A stretch of DNA of 64,000 nucleotides from Dysgonamonadaceae bacterium (GTDB lineage: Bacteria; Bacteroidota; Bacteroidia; Bacteroidales; Azobacteroidaceae), in assembly GCA_031272075.1 (NCBI GenBank), contig JAISUK010000015.1, positions 1 to 64,000 of the forward strand, read 5' to 3'. A model generated the notes under the pieces. That model made no database searches. It was not told where the DNA came from and worked only from the letters and a program-made list of their open reading frames with translations. Position numbers and translations under genes: made by a program. This document shows, in pieces, positions 27,191 through 35,614 of this stretch. Positions within the stretch are counted from its first letter, which is position 1. Each line of letters begins with the position of its first letter.

Positions 27191-27268
27191 TTTTTTAAAA
27201 GGTCGTATGGAACTCGCATGTCATTGATGTCATCAACTTGGATGTTTTGAAAATCATGCTCGTTTCAT
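27191..27268 (-). promoter_or_regulatory. repeated leader element, copy A (upstream of susD1)
   Basis: One of four near-identical elements of about 76 nt. In RNA sense it starts AUGAAACGAGCAUG and ends CCAUACGACCUUUU. GCAUG pairs with CAUGC across a tandem GA/GA internal loop, CAUC pairs with GAUG inside, and CAUACG can pair with CGUAUG that overlaps the susD1 start codon. One extra A joins two of the micro-ORFs found in the other copies into a single 20-codon frame. The element lies 14 nt after the susC1 stop and 17 nt before the susD1 start. Confidence 0.7.
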
Positions 27269-27282
27269 AGGGGTATGCTATT

Positions 27283-30200
27283 TTAGAATGAAACTTTTAA
27301 TCCGCATTGGAAAGTGGTGGCAGTCGGATAAGCCGACATATCCACGCCTCGCCGTGTCACATCGCCTCCAAAGGAGTTTACATCAGGATCGAACCAACGG
27401 TAGTTGGTAAAAGTGAGCACATTGGAGATGTTCGCATAGAGATTGATGTTGGAAATATGCTTTGTGGGTTTGCGGAAGTTATATCCGAAATTGATATTCT
27501 TCAGCCGCACATAAGTCGCATCTTCGATGAATCGGTCGCTGAAATACGTCATCCTTGCGTAGGAGTTGTTCGGTTTGGGGAATTGAGCGATGGAAGGATT
27601 GTCGGCTGTCCAGCGGTTGTCGAATGCAAACTGCGGGATATTTCCCCAGAGCGACATGTCGACATTCTGCAGCAGGTTGGCATTGATGATGTCTCCGCCG
27701 ATGTTTCCTTGCAGGAAAATGCTGAGCGAGAAATTTTTCCAGTTGAAGTTGTTGCTAAGTCCGAATTGGAAATCCGGATTGACATTTCCTATGACCGTTC
27801 GGTCGGTCACAGAGATGCTGCTGGGGTCATCATCCAGATTTTTGATCTTTTCTTCGCCGATCATTGCGATAATTTCCTTGTAGGTCTTTTGGGCATAGAC
27901 CGGATCCAGCCTGACCTCGGCTTCGTTGTCGTAGAATCCGTCGGATTGATAGCCGATGATGGTGCCGATCGGGGATCCGTTGCGATGTATGAATACCTGG
28001 TCGACGCCGACAAACAGCCGTTGCGCGTATTGGTCGCCGAGCAGTCCGCCGATTTTGTTGCGGTTCCAGTAGATATTGGCATTGATGTCCCATTTCAATG
28101 GGGTATTTTCCAGGATATTGGCTTGCACGGTCAATTCCAGCCCGCGATTGATGACATATCCGTAATTGTCTTTCATCACATCAAATCCGGAACTGTAAGG
28201 CAAGATGATGTCTTGCAGCAGGTCGCGGGTCTTTTTGTAATAAGCATCCAAAGTAAACATCAACCGGTTGTCGAAAAATCCGAGATCTAAGCCCAGATTG
28301 TATTGAGCCGTCGTTTCCCATACCAGGTCGAGGTTGACCGGCCCTTTCCATACCGCTTCGGCATAACCCGGCAATATGGTGTTGTTCAGTGAGGAAGCTT
28401 GTGCGATCAACAATTCGATGGTCTGGTAGTTGCTGATGGACTGGTTGCCGGTCTCACCAAAGCTGATGCGCGGTTTCAGCGTACTGAACAGGTTCAGGCT
28501 TTTGATAAACGGCTCTTCGGAAGCGCGCCAAGCCAATGCAAACGAGTAGAAATCAGCCCATTTATTGCCTTTTGCGAACTTGCTGGAGCCGTCGGCACGT
28601 GCCGAGAAAGTGAACAGGTATTTGTCATTCAGCACATAATTGATGCGCCCCAGCCAGGAGAGGATGCGCGAACGCCCTCGTCCGCTCCAGAGCGATTTCA
28701 TTTCAGGGTCGAGCGTCGTCCCCATGTTGTACATCTGCAGGATGTCGTTTGGAAATTCCGATGCGGACATGCCTTTGTTGCCGTAGTCGAACTGCTCGAA
28801 AGTGAAAGCGCCGACGACATTGAGGCGATGAATATCGTTGAAGATTTTGTTGTAGGTCAACAGCGATTCCGATGATACATTGTAATTCCAATAATCCGAC
28901 TGGCTGCCCGTCCCGTTGTTGGTATAACCTGCGCGCGTATTTCGACTGTAGTAGGCGAGGCGTTCGGAATAATTGTATCCATAGCCCAGTGTCTGTTTGA
29001 AATTGAGATCTTTCAGAAAGTCAATGCCCAGGTAGGCGTTCAGGTGGATATTTTTGCCCGTGGTGTTGTCGTTCAATTCGCGGACAGCCACGTATGGGTT
29101 GGTGGCATAGTAAAAATCTTCGTCGTTCACGTCCATTGTGACGGGATCGAAAATGGATTCAGTGGACGGATAATAAAGCGCATCCCTGAAGATATCGGCA
29201 TTCGCCCAGTCGGCGACTGCAAAATCGGTCTTAGAATTGGAGAAAGTGATTGAGGCGCCGGTGCGGATGATTTCGTTGATTTTCCGGTTGACCTTCATGT
29301 GTAAGTTTGCGCGCCAGAAACCGGTGCCGTAAATGATGCCGTTCTGTTCGAGCAAGCTGCCGGAGACATAATGATCACCCTCGTCGCTGGCTCCGGAATA
29401 ACTGATGGTGTATTCTCTTGTAAGCGCCTGTTGGGTGATGACGTCTGTCCAGTCTGTCCCGCCGTTCATATATCCGTCCGCAAAATCTTGCGGAGAAGGA
29501 TTGTAGACATAATAACCTTTTGTCAGGTCGTATCCCCATGCGCCGCTATACTCCGGAGCGGAATATTCTACACCATCATATATATAATGATTGCGTTGGC
29601 GTTCGTTGGTATAGGTGGCATAATCGTGACCGTCCAGGAATTTCACGCGGTTATTTAAGTAGGAAGCGGTAAAGTTCGCGCCGATTTCGATGACGTCTTT
29701 CCCTTTTTTTCCTTTCTTGGTGGTGATCAGGATGACGCCGTTGGCGCCGCGTGAACCGTAGATGGCCGTAGCGGAAGCGTCTTTGAGCACTTCCAGCGAT
29801 TCAATATCCTGGACGTTGAGGTACGACAGCGGATTTACCTGCCTGCCGCTGCCTCCCGCAGGCGTGCCGCCGGATTCAAACGGGATGCCGTCGATCACAA
29901 ACAATGGTTCGGTGTTTGAAGCGAAAGAATTGGCGCCGCGCACCTGAATGCTGATGGAAGAGCCGGGTGCACCGTCGGTCTGCATCACGTTGACCCCGGC
30001 AATACGTCCTTGCAAAGCCTGGTTGATGCTCACGGGATTGGTTTTGGCCACATCGTCGATGCGCAGTGTCCCTACCGATCCGGTCAGGTCGCTTTTGCGT
30101 ACTGTCCCGTATCCGATGACCACCACTTCGTCGATCTGGCTTATCGATTCCATGACGACATCAATCACCGCTTTGTCTTTCACGACGATTTGTCGGGTTT

Positions 30201-30429
30201 TCATACCTACATACGAAAAAACAAGGACATCTCCTTTCTGCACTTGGATGGTATATTTTCCATCCAAGTCGGTGATGACCCCTGTTCTTTTTCCTTGCAC
30301 TTCTATTCCCACGCCGATCAGCGGGGAGCGTTCTTCGTCAATTACGGTACCCGTAACCGACACTTGTTGGGCAAGCGCCGAAAATACGCCTGTCCACAGC
30401 AGAAAAATGATTATTAATGTGTTTTTCAT
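27283..30429 (-). CDS. susC: SusC/RagA-family TonB-dependent transporter (locus 1)
   Basis: 1048-residue outer-membrane transporter. Order: signal peptide (about 1-20), carboxypeptidase-regulatory-like domain (VTGTVIDEERSPLIGVGIEVQG), the IDEVVVIGYGTVRKSDLTGSV segment that contains the TonB-box region (about 95-115), plug domain with GANSFASNTEPLFVIDGIPFE and ATAIYGSRGANGVILITTKKGKKG, then a 22-strand barrel ending in CGLKVSF. It would import oligosaccharides with energy from TonB. It is the first gene of the locus and has its own promoter (30550-30582), and its 5' leader holds element copy B. No HTCS, SusR or ECF-sigma/anti-sigma gene is seen next to it. Confidence 0.95.
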   Translation of the reverse strand: MKNTLIIIFLLWTGVFSALAQQVSVTGTVIDEERSPLIGVGIEVQGKRTGVITDLDGKYTIQVQKGDVLVFSYVGMKTRQIVVKDKAVIDVVMESISQIDEVVVIGYGTVRKSDLTGSVGTLRIDDVAKTNPVSINQALQGRIAGVNVMQTDGAPGSSISIQVRGANSFASNTEPLFVIDGIPFESGGTPAGGSGRQVNPLSYLNVQDIESLEVLKDASATAIYGSRGANGVILITTKKGKKGKDVIEIGANFTASYLNNRVKFLDGHDYATYTNERQRNHYIYDGVEYSAPEYSGAWGYDLTKGYYVYNPSPQDFADGYMNGGTDWTDVITQQALTREYTISYSGASDEGDHYVSGSLLEQNGIIYGTGFWRANLHMKVNRKINEIIRTGASITFSNSKTDFAVADWANADIFRDALYYPSTESIFDPVTMDVNDEDFYYATNPYVAVRELNDNTTGKNIHLNAYLGIDFLKDLNFKQTLGYGYNYSERLAYYSRNTRAGYTNNGTGSQSDYWNYNVSSESLLTYNKIFNDIHRLNVVGAFTFEQFDYGNKGMSASEFPNDILQMYNMGTTLDPEMKSLWSGRGRSRILSWLGRINYVLNDKYLFTFSARADGSSKFAKGNKWADFYSFALAWRASEEPFIKSLNLFSTLKPRISFGETGNQSISNYQTIELLIAQASSLNNTILPGYAEAVWKGPVNLDLVWETTAQYNLGLDLGFFDNRLMFTLDAYYKKTRDLLQDIILPYSSGFDVMKDNYGYVINRGLELTVQANILENTPLKWDINANIYWNRNKIGGLLGDQYAQRLFVGVDQVFIHRNGSPIGTIIGYQSDGFYDNEAEVRLDPVYAQKTYKEIIAMIGEEKIKNLDDDPSSISVTDRTVIGNVNPDFQFGLSNNFNWKNFSLSIFLQGNIGGDIINANLLQNVDMSLWGNIPQFAFDNRWTADNPSIAQFPKPNNSYARMTYFSDRFIEDATYVRLKNINFGYNFRKPTKHISNINLYANISNVLTFTNYRWFDPDVNSFGGDVTRRGVDMSAYPTATTFQCGLKVSF

Positions 30430-30444
30430 ACGTCAATAAATTTT

Positions 30445-30520
30445 ATTTTAAAAGGTCGTATGGAACTCGCATGTCATTATTGTCATCATCCAGGATGATG
30501 TAAAATCATGCTCGTTTCAT
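30445..30520 (-). promoter_or_regulatory. repeated leader element, copy B (upstream of susC1)
   Basis: Same element inside the predicted 5' untranslated region of susC1: the expected transcription start is about 30543, and the element ends 15 nt before the ATG. The inner hairpin differs from the other copies (CAUCAUCC / GGAUGAUG instead of CAUC / GAUG) but stays paired, which argues for selection on RNA structure. The CAUACG segment can again pair with CGUAUG at the start codon. Confidence 0.72.
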
Positions 30521-30549
30521 TGGATATTAGGTGATATTTTAGTTCGGTA

Positions 30550-30582
30550 CAAAAGTAGGATCTATTCATAAAAAATCACAAA
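30550..30582 (-). promoter_or_regulatory. promoter of SusCD locus 1
   Basis: On the minus strand TTTG (30579-30582), a 21-bp spacer and TACTTTTG (30550-30557) match the Bacteroidetes consensus. The predicted start near 30543 puts leader element copy B wholly inside the transcript. Confidence 0.65.
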
Positions 30583-30626
30583 TACTTTCTTATCTTATAA
30601 TAATACTTTTTTATCAAAATAAAAAA

Positions 30627-30653
30627 GTAGAGACGGTGCATGCACCGTGTTGC
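30627..30653. repeat. REP-like palindrome, degraded
   Basis: GTAGAGACGGTGCATGCACCGT begins as in the perfect copy at 37067-37094, but the right arm decays after the inner 16-bp palindrome (30633-30648). Between 30654 and 30730 I see no gene or other structure. Confidence 0.55.
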
Positions 30654-30730
30654 AGATACGCACTCCTCATAGCATGCCGTTAGAGCTTGCTCCCCTTGCG
30701 GAGTATGCGACCTTAAGAGGGAAGAGCTGC

Positions 30731-31151
30731 TTTATATATTTTTAACTAAAATAATTTGGTCGGTTATTTGCTTTTGTAAATTGATTTGATTATATTTGGC
30801 GCGTTATCCCAACAATCAGTCCCAACGGGCGATTGGCAAACACTTTAGCACCGTTGGCAGATGGAAATGGGGGTTTTGCGAAATCAAATCGGGAAGCGCG
30901 CCCTCCAAGCCCGCTACTCGACAGATTAAGACCTGCAACGGTCTTAATCCGGTCTGACTTCATGAGATTCAGGCTTGGTATTCACCGGAGCCGTATGCGG
31001 CGCAAGTCACACGACGGTTTCTCAAAAGGAAAAGCGGCGATAACGCCGCCGACTTATTTTATTAACAATTAACAGGGCCTAAGGAACCGCATTACACTGG
31101 CAATTCGTGACGCCATCAAGTCACGATACTTTTAGAAGGCAGTTTAGCTGC
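30731..31151 (+). ncRNA. group II intron-like RNA element, copy 1
   Basis: A 421-bp element repeated at 35060-35478. It has its own promoter (30767-30798), a hairpin with stem AAGACC/GGTCTT, and a domain V-like hairpin from 30988. That hairpin reads GAGCCGTATGCGG, GCAA tetraloop, then GTCACACGACGG; the expected catalytic triad position is AGC, as in bacterial group II introns. One base is missing near the bulge, and one pair in the upper stem is mismatched in this copy. A strong hairpin GCGGCG-ATAA-CGCCGC (31034-31049) and an AT-rich stretch follow. A TCGTGAC/GTCACGA inverted repeat lies near 31108-31129. No reverse transcriptase gene is present, and the 5' part is too short for a full intron. 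Confidence 0.5.
30767..30798 (+). promoter_or_regulatory. promoter inside RNA element copy 1
   Basis: TTTG (30767-30770), a 20-bp spacer and TATATTTG (30791-30798) match the Bacteroidetes consensus. The same arrangement is kept in copy 2 despite base changes in and around the boxes. Confidence 0.6.
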
Positions 31152-31190
31152 GAATATTTATTTTTATCTTAGTATTAATTATTATTTATC

Positions 31191-32393
31191 ATGAAGATTA
31201 TCATGAAGACTATTGTTATTTTTTTTATTGCATTGTTTTTCAGTGCATCTTTTGCATTTTCGCAATTGAAAGTATCTTCAGCCGGTAATGTCGGCATTGC
31301 TGTTACAGGGACGCAGGTATCTCCGCTCAGCGTTGGCACCACCGGTGACGCAGCATACAAATCAGCTATTGATGGAAATATCATTTCCCTACGGGTGTTC
31401 CGTTCGGGCACCAACACCCATGCTAGTCATTGGGGAACGGCAGTTTCCGCAAGTAATACAGTCACTTCTACCCCGGGCGATATGGGCGTAGAAGGCGTGC
31501 TGGTCAAACCCTCTCCCACATCCAGCGGACGGGCGATTGGCGTCACAGGGACGGCATCCAATGCTACCAGCGGGTATAACTATGGTGTTATCGGTAATGT
31601 AGCCGGCACAAACAATGGCACGGGCGTACTGGGGATCGCCCAACAGGACGGCGGACTCGGCGTATATATCGATGGCCGCTATGCCGGATATTTCCAGGGT
31701 AATGTCAAAGTGACCGGCACGATCAACGGCGTGACTGTGGGCAGTTCCGACATCCGTTATAAACAAAACGTGGCGGACATCGAAAAAGAAAATATCCTCG
31801 ACAAAATTGTGAAACTCAACCCCGTTTCCTACAATTTCAAACAGGTTTATCTGGAACCGGAATCGGATACTACTACTTTGAAGCGTGGATTATTCGACGA
31901 AAAGTCGCAAATGTTCCAGAAGAAACATTTCGGACTGATCGCCCAGGATTTGCAGCAAATCTATCCCGACCTGGTTTACGAAGAAGACAACGGCTACCTG
32001 TCCATCAACTATGTAGAGCTGGTGCCGCTGCTGATACAGTCCGTCAAGGAATTGAAAGCGGAAGTCGATCGGCTGGCGGAAACACTGGCGCTGCGTTCTG
32101 CCTCGGCAACAGACGCATTGTCGGGCGACTTGCAACAAGCCGTGCTCTACCAGAATGCGCCCAATCCTTTTTCCGAACAGACGGAAATCAAATTCCAGCT
32201 GCCGGATAACGTGCTGAACGCCGCGGTGTATATTTTCAATATGCAGGGCGCATTGATCAAGCAAATTCCGGTTGGAAACAAACAAACCTCGGTTGTGATC
32301 TATGGCTCTGAATTGCAGGTAGGCATGTATTTGTATTCCCTGATTGTCAACGGCAAGGAAGTGGATACCAAGCGGATGATTCTTTCGAAATAA
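31191..32393 (+). CDS. secreted protein with S74 intramolecular chaperone domain and T9SS signal
   Basis: 400 residues. Signal peptide about 1-25 (IALFFSASFAFSQ). The middle is a low-complexity, Gly/Thr/Val-rich region typical of tail-fibre-like or adhesin stalks. A Peptidase_S74 (endosialidase chaperone) domain spans about 185-305 (SSDIRYKQNV, LNPVSYNFK, HFGLIAQDLQQIYPDLV, YVELVPLLIQSVKELKAEV). The last 80 residues are a type IX secretion sorting domain (LYQNAPNPFSEQTEIKFQLP, VYIFNMQGALIKQI, GMYLYSLIVNGKEVDTKRMILSK). Trimeric surface protein is likely. Start could also be the ATG at 31203. A strong AAGGAGG lies between this gene and the subtilisin gene. Confidence 0.85.
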   Translation: MKIIMKTIVIFFIALFFSASFAFSQLKVSSAGNVGIAVTGTQVSPLSVGTTGDAAYKSAIDGNIISLRVFRSGTNTHASHWGTAVSASNTVTSTPGDMGVEGVLVKPSPTSSGRAIGVTGTASNATSGYNYGVIGNVAGTNNGTGVLGIAQQDGGLGVYIDGRYAGYFQGNVKVTGTINGVTVGSSDIRYKQNVADIEKENILDKIVKLNPVSYNFKQVYLEPESDTTTLKRGLFDEKSQMFQKKHFGLIAQDLQQIYPDLVYEEDNGYLSINYVELVPLLIQSVKELKAEVDRLAETLALRSASATDALSGDLQQAVLYQNAPNPFSEQTEIKFQLPDNVLNAAVYIFNMQGALIKQIPVGNKQTSVVIYGSELQVGMYLYSLIVNGKEVDTKRMILSK

Positions 32394-32408
32394 GGAAGGA
32401 GGTATGTG

Positions 32409-34154
32409 ATGAAAAAAATCTTGCTACTCTGCTTCATCATGATGTTGTGCAATTCCATCCAATCGCAAACGGTCTATTATTACTATCATGAAGGGGAAAA
32501 GATTTCGTTTACGATCAATACGCAATATGTATTGTTGTCGTTGAGTGAACCGGTTATACCTGAATTTATAAAAAATATGCCGATAAAAATTTCCGAACTC
32601 CGATCGGATATGTCTGAACGAAAACAATATCAGGGTCAAAAAAGGACAAGTCGTTATTGCGCCGAATTGCAATTTAATGAACGTTTATCAGAAGACCAAT
32701 ATTTTAAGCTGCTTGCGGAGATAAAACAGCAGCAACCGGATGCTATCATAACGCCGTATGTCAAGTATGATAACACTGAAGAAAAAATCGGCACCTCCAA
32801 CTTTTTTTATGTTAAACTCAGATCGGAAAAGGATACAACATTACTACGAAAAATTGCAGAAAAAGCAAACTGCATCATAATCGAACAAGATCCTTTTATG
32901 CCGTCGTGGTATGTGTTGAATACTACTTCAAAGTCCGAACGAAATGCGATTGAAAGCGCAGCGTTTTTTTCTGAAACGGGGTGGTTTTTGACGGCTGAAC
33001 CTTGTTTGATGACAGATCTTTTGCAATGTGCCACAGATCCGTATTTTGGAAACCAATGGGGCTTATCCAATACCGGACAATTTGGTACGGAGATAGATAT
33101 CGATATTAAAGTTTGCGATGCATGGCCATTTTCTACAGGAAGTAATGTAAAGGTAGCAATAATTGATTCAGGATTTGATAGATATCATCCCGATTTAATA
33201 GCAAATGTATTTCCTGAGAGCTATGATACAAGTACTGGAGATACTTCAATATTTTATAGAAATCATGGGCTGAATTGCGCCGGTATCGTCGGGGCAGTCC
33301 GAAATAATAATATTGGCATCGCTGGTGTTGCACCTAATTGTCAATTAATTGCAGTTAGTGACTACTTAGGGTTTCCGTATCCCAATGCTGTTCAAGAACT
33401 TGCTTCAGGAATCAATTGGGCATGGCAGCACGGCGCCGATGTGCTCAGCAATTCATGGAGTAATATTGAATATCTGAACACTACATACATAGGTGACGCT
33501 TTAAGCAATGCAACCACACTTGGTCGGGCGGGAAAAGGATGTGTAGTCGCTTGTGCCGCCGGAAATTCGGATGGCGGTTCAGTAAGATATCCTGCATTAA
33601 GGCAAGATGTTATTGCTGTCGGAGCCGCTGATTGCAACGGTCAACGTGCTTCATATTCTAGCATTGGTACTGAATTAGATGTTGTAGCTCCTGGCACTCA
33701 CATCTATACAACTGCTTCCGAAGATGGTTATTATTATTTCACAGGCACCTCCGCTGCTACACCTCATGTATCTGGTGTTGCAGCATTGATATTAGGTGCA
33801 AATCCGGATTTAACCCAGTCACAGGTGCGACTGATTATCGAGTTTACCGCTCAAAAGGTAGGCGATTATACCTATCAGATAGATCCTGAGCATCAAAACG
33901 GTGCTTGGAACGAGGAGATGGGGTATGGGTTGGTTAATGCATTTTCGGCTGTAGCTTATGCAAGCTCATGTGTTCTTAATTTTATCAATCAAACAGTTAC
34001 AAGTATGACTCCTGTGATGGGATGCGATGATCTGAATGTACAAAACGTGACCGTTACAAACAATGCGTCATTGATATTGAGCGCCCCGGGCGAAATAACA
34101 ATTGATGGTCCCTTTGAGGTTCAAATCGGTTCCACCCTGGGAGTTCAGTATTAA
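32409..34154 (+). CDS. subtilisin-family (S8) protease with 3-coathanger-type C-terminus
   Basis: 581 residues from the ATG at 32409, placed 7 bp after AAGGAGG; the GTG just upstream is less likely. Signal peptide about 1-20, a prodomain to about 205, then the S8 catalytic domain with Asp253 (AIIDSGFD), His286 (NHGLNCAGIVGA) and Ser448 (GTSAATPHVSG). All three triad residues and the oxyanion Asn (ACAAGNSDGG) are present. The tail from about 525 (NQTVTSMTPVMGCDDLNVQNVTV...) resembles the 3-coathanger stack domain of T9SS-related surface proteins and reappears in the broken gene at 36442-36971. A surface or secreted protease is expected. Confidence 0.88.
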   Translation: MKKILLLCFIMMLCNSIQSQTVYYYYHEGEKISFTINTQYVLLSLSEPVIPEFIKNMPIKISELRSDMSERKQYQGQKRTSRYCAELQFNERLSEDQYFKLLAEIKQQQPDAIITPYVKYDNTEEKIGTSNFFYVKLRSEKDTTLLRKIAEKANCIIIEQDPFMPSWYVLNTTSKSERNAIESAAFFSETGWFLTAEPCLMTDLLQCATDPYFGNQWGLSNTGQFGTEIDIDIKVCDAWPFSTGSNVKVAIIDSGFDRYHPDLIANVFPESYDTSTGDTSIFYRNHGLNCAGIVGAVRNNNIGIAGVAPNCQLIAVSDYLGFPYPNAVQELASGINWAWQHGADVLSNSWSNIEYLNTTYIGDALSNATTLGRAGKGCVVACAAGNSDGGSVRYPALRQDVIAVGAADCNGQRASYSSIGTELDVVAPGTHIYTTASEDGYYYFTGTSAATPHVSGVAALILGANPDLTQSQVRLIIEFTAQKVGDYTYQIDPEHQNGAWNEEMGYGLVNAFSAVAYASSCVLNFINQTVTSMTPVMGCDDLNVQNVTVTNNASLILSAPGEITIDGPFEVQIGSTLGVQY

Positions 34155-34169
34155 GAAAGGAGGTTCAGA

Positions 34170-35021
34170 ATGATTTCGCGATTGTTTCTTTTCGTTTGTT
34201 GTTTATGCTTTTCTTTTGGAGTGAAAGCCTATACTTTTATCACGGACGGCATCCGTTATGAACCGATTGACGGCACGACAGATGAAGTAAGGGTGGTAAG
34301 AAATAGCGATTCTTATACGATCCCCGGTTATTCGGGCGCTATTGTGCTGCCGCCAACGGTTGTTGATGCGAGTACGGGGCTTCAGTATCGCGTTACATGT
34401 ATAGGTGCGAATGCTTTTAAGATTTGTCTAAATCTAAAAAGCGTAGAAATTCCCAATTCAATAACCGATATTGGCGAAGATGCTTTTTTCTTTAGCGGGG
34501 TTTCTTCAGTTTCAATTCCCAGTTCGGTAAAGCATATTGGATATCATGCTTTTTTCGAGTGTGACTTGAAAGAATTAAAGGTTGAGTGGCATACACCATT
34601 GGATTTGACGGATGAAATCCCCGATCAACATCTCATTTATACCACCGAGGATTGGCTGGACTGCGTCTGGAATCGTTATCTCTGTGATTATTTTGACGGC
34701 ACGTTGCTTGTTCCGCAAGGCACCAAATTGCTGTATGAGGAAGCAAGGCACTGGAAAGATTTCGGGAAGATTGAAGAATATGTGCCGCTGGGTACAAACT
34801 CTGCGTCGCCTGCATCGCAAGTGCAGGCCACTGTCGTCGGCAACCGACTCTGTGTGGACAGCCCCGATGCCGAAGACATTACAGTCTATTCCCTCACCGG
34901 CACTGCGCTGGCGACTTACCGGAAACCGGCAGGACAGGCCTGGTTTGACCTGCCGTTCAATATCCAAACAATGGTGATCGTGAAGGGGTCGTCGGGATGG
35001 AGGAGGAAGGTTAGTGGTTAG
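34170..35021 (+). CDS. BspA-type leucine-rich-repeat secreted protein
   Basis: 283 residues; signal peptide about 1-20 (FVCCLCFSFGVKA). Three BspA-like LRR_5 units lie at about 70-140 (VTCIGANAFKICLNLKSVEIP, ITDIGEDAFFFSGVSSVSIP, VKHIGYHAFFECDLKELKV). The C-terminal part (ITVYSLTGTALATYRKPAGQAWFDLP) resembles the sorting domains of secreted Bacteroidales proteins, but the end is altered. The tandem heptamer at 35011-35052 runs through the stop codon and supplies the last codons, so the natural C-terminus may be lost. It is preceded by AAAGGAGG and follows the protease gene by 15 bp. Confidence 0.75.
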   Translation: MISRLFLFVCCLCFSFGVKAYTFITDGIRYEPIDGTTDEVRVVRNSDSYTIPGYSGAIVLPPTVVDASTGLQYRVTCIGANAFKICLNLKSVEIPNSITDIGEDAFFFSGVSSVSIPSSVKHIGYHAFFECDLKELKVEWHTPLDLTDEIPDQHLIYTTEDWLDCVWNRYLCDYFDGTLLVPQGTKLLYEEARHWKDFGKIEEYVPLGTNSASPASQVQATVVGNRLCVDSPDAEDITVYSLTGTALATYRKPAGQAWFDLPFNIQTMVIVKGSSGWRRKVSG

Positions 35022-35052
35022 TGGTTAGTGGTTAGTGGTTAGTGGTTAGTTA
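35011..35052 (+). repeat. heptanucleotide tandem repeat TTAGTGG
   Basis: Five TTAGTGG units and a sixth diverged unit. The repeat overlaps the last codons and stop of the LRR gene (stop 35019-35021). A change of one unit shifts the frame but leaves early stops in the array. Confidence 0.75.
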
Positions 35053-35059
35053 TCGAGGC

Positions 35060-35478
35060 TTATATATTTTTAACTAAAACAATTTGGTCGTTTATTTGTT
35101 TTTGTAAATTGATTTGATTAAATTTGGCGTGTTACCCCAACAATCAGTCCCGACGGGCGATTGGCAAACACTTTAGCACCGTTGGCAGATGGAAATGGGG
35201 GTTTTGCGAAATCAAATCGAGCAGCGCGCCCTCCAAGCCCGCTACTCGACCTTTAAGACCGGCAACGGTCTTAATCCGTTCTGACTTCATGAGAGTCAGG
35301 CTTGGTATTCACCGGAGCCGTATGCGGCGCAAGTCGCACGACGGTTTTTCAAAAGGAAAAGCGGCGATAACGCCGCCGACTTATTTTATTAACAATTAAC
35401 ACGGCCTAAGGAACCGCATTGCAATGACGATTCGTGACGCAATCAAGTCACGATACTTTTAGAAGGCAGTTTAGCTGC
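35060..35478 (+). ncRNA. group II intron-like RNA element, copy 2
   Basis: A 419-bp repeat of 30731-31151 with scattered substitutions. The domain V-like hairpin (35315-35347) has a fully paired upper stem GCGGC/GTCGC with a GCAA loop. A second hairpin has AAGACCG and CGGTCTT around GCAA, another GNRA loop, and CTGACT pairs with AGTCAG just before domain V. These extra pairs are partly lost in copy 1. The end hairpin GCGGCG-ATAA-CGCCGC and the TCGTGAC/GTCACGA repeat are kept. No protein is encoded; the open frame across the element is not supported by its substitution pattern. Confidence 0.5.
35095..35126 (+). promoter_or_regulatory. promoter inside RNA element copy 2
   Basis: TTTG (35095-35098), a 20-bp spacer and TAAATTTG (35119-35126). 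The -7 box differs from copy 1 (TATATTTG) only at a free position of the consensus. Confidence 0.6.
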
Positions 35479-35515
35479 TATATGATTGATATCAAATTTA
35501 TTATTTCTTACAAAC

Positions 35516-35614
35516 ATGAAAACAAAATTATTCTTTATAACCGTTCTAATGTCATCTGTGTTGAGTGTCTATGAAGCGAATGGTTTTGACAAAATGAAAG
35601 AGGGAGGTGTGTGA
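35516..35614 (+). pseudogene. signal-peptide remnant of a secreted protein gene
   Basis: A 32-codon frame beginning MKTKLFFITVLMSSVLS, a clear signal peptide, then only a dozen further residues. It sits just after RNA element copy 2, as the S74/T9SS gene sits after copy 1. The 3' junction (GGGAGGTGTGTGATGAAA) is very like the junction after the S74 gene (GGAGGTATGTGATGAAA). The middle of a paralogous gene was probably deleted. Confidence 0.5.

Noticed and set aside
30833-31072. Open frame of 79 codons inside RNA element copy 1, with a similar one at 35124-35399 in copy 2
   Set aside because: The two frames share a C-terminal part only because the RNA element is repeated. Their N-terminal parts run in different frames, and differences between the copies are not biased to silent sites. 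The region is explained by RNA hairpins.
30731-31151. Full mobile group II intron
   Set aside because: No reverse transcriptase, no GTGYG 5' end, and not enough length for domains I-IV. Only the domain V-like part and nearby hairpins support the relationship.
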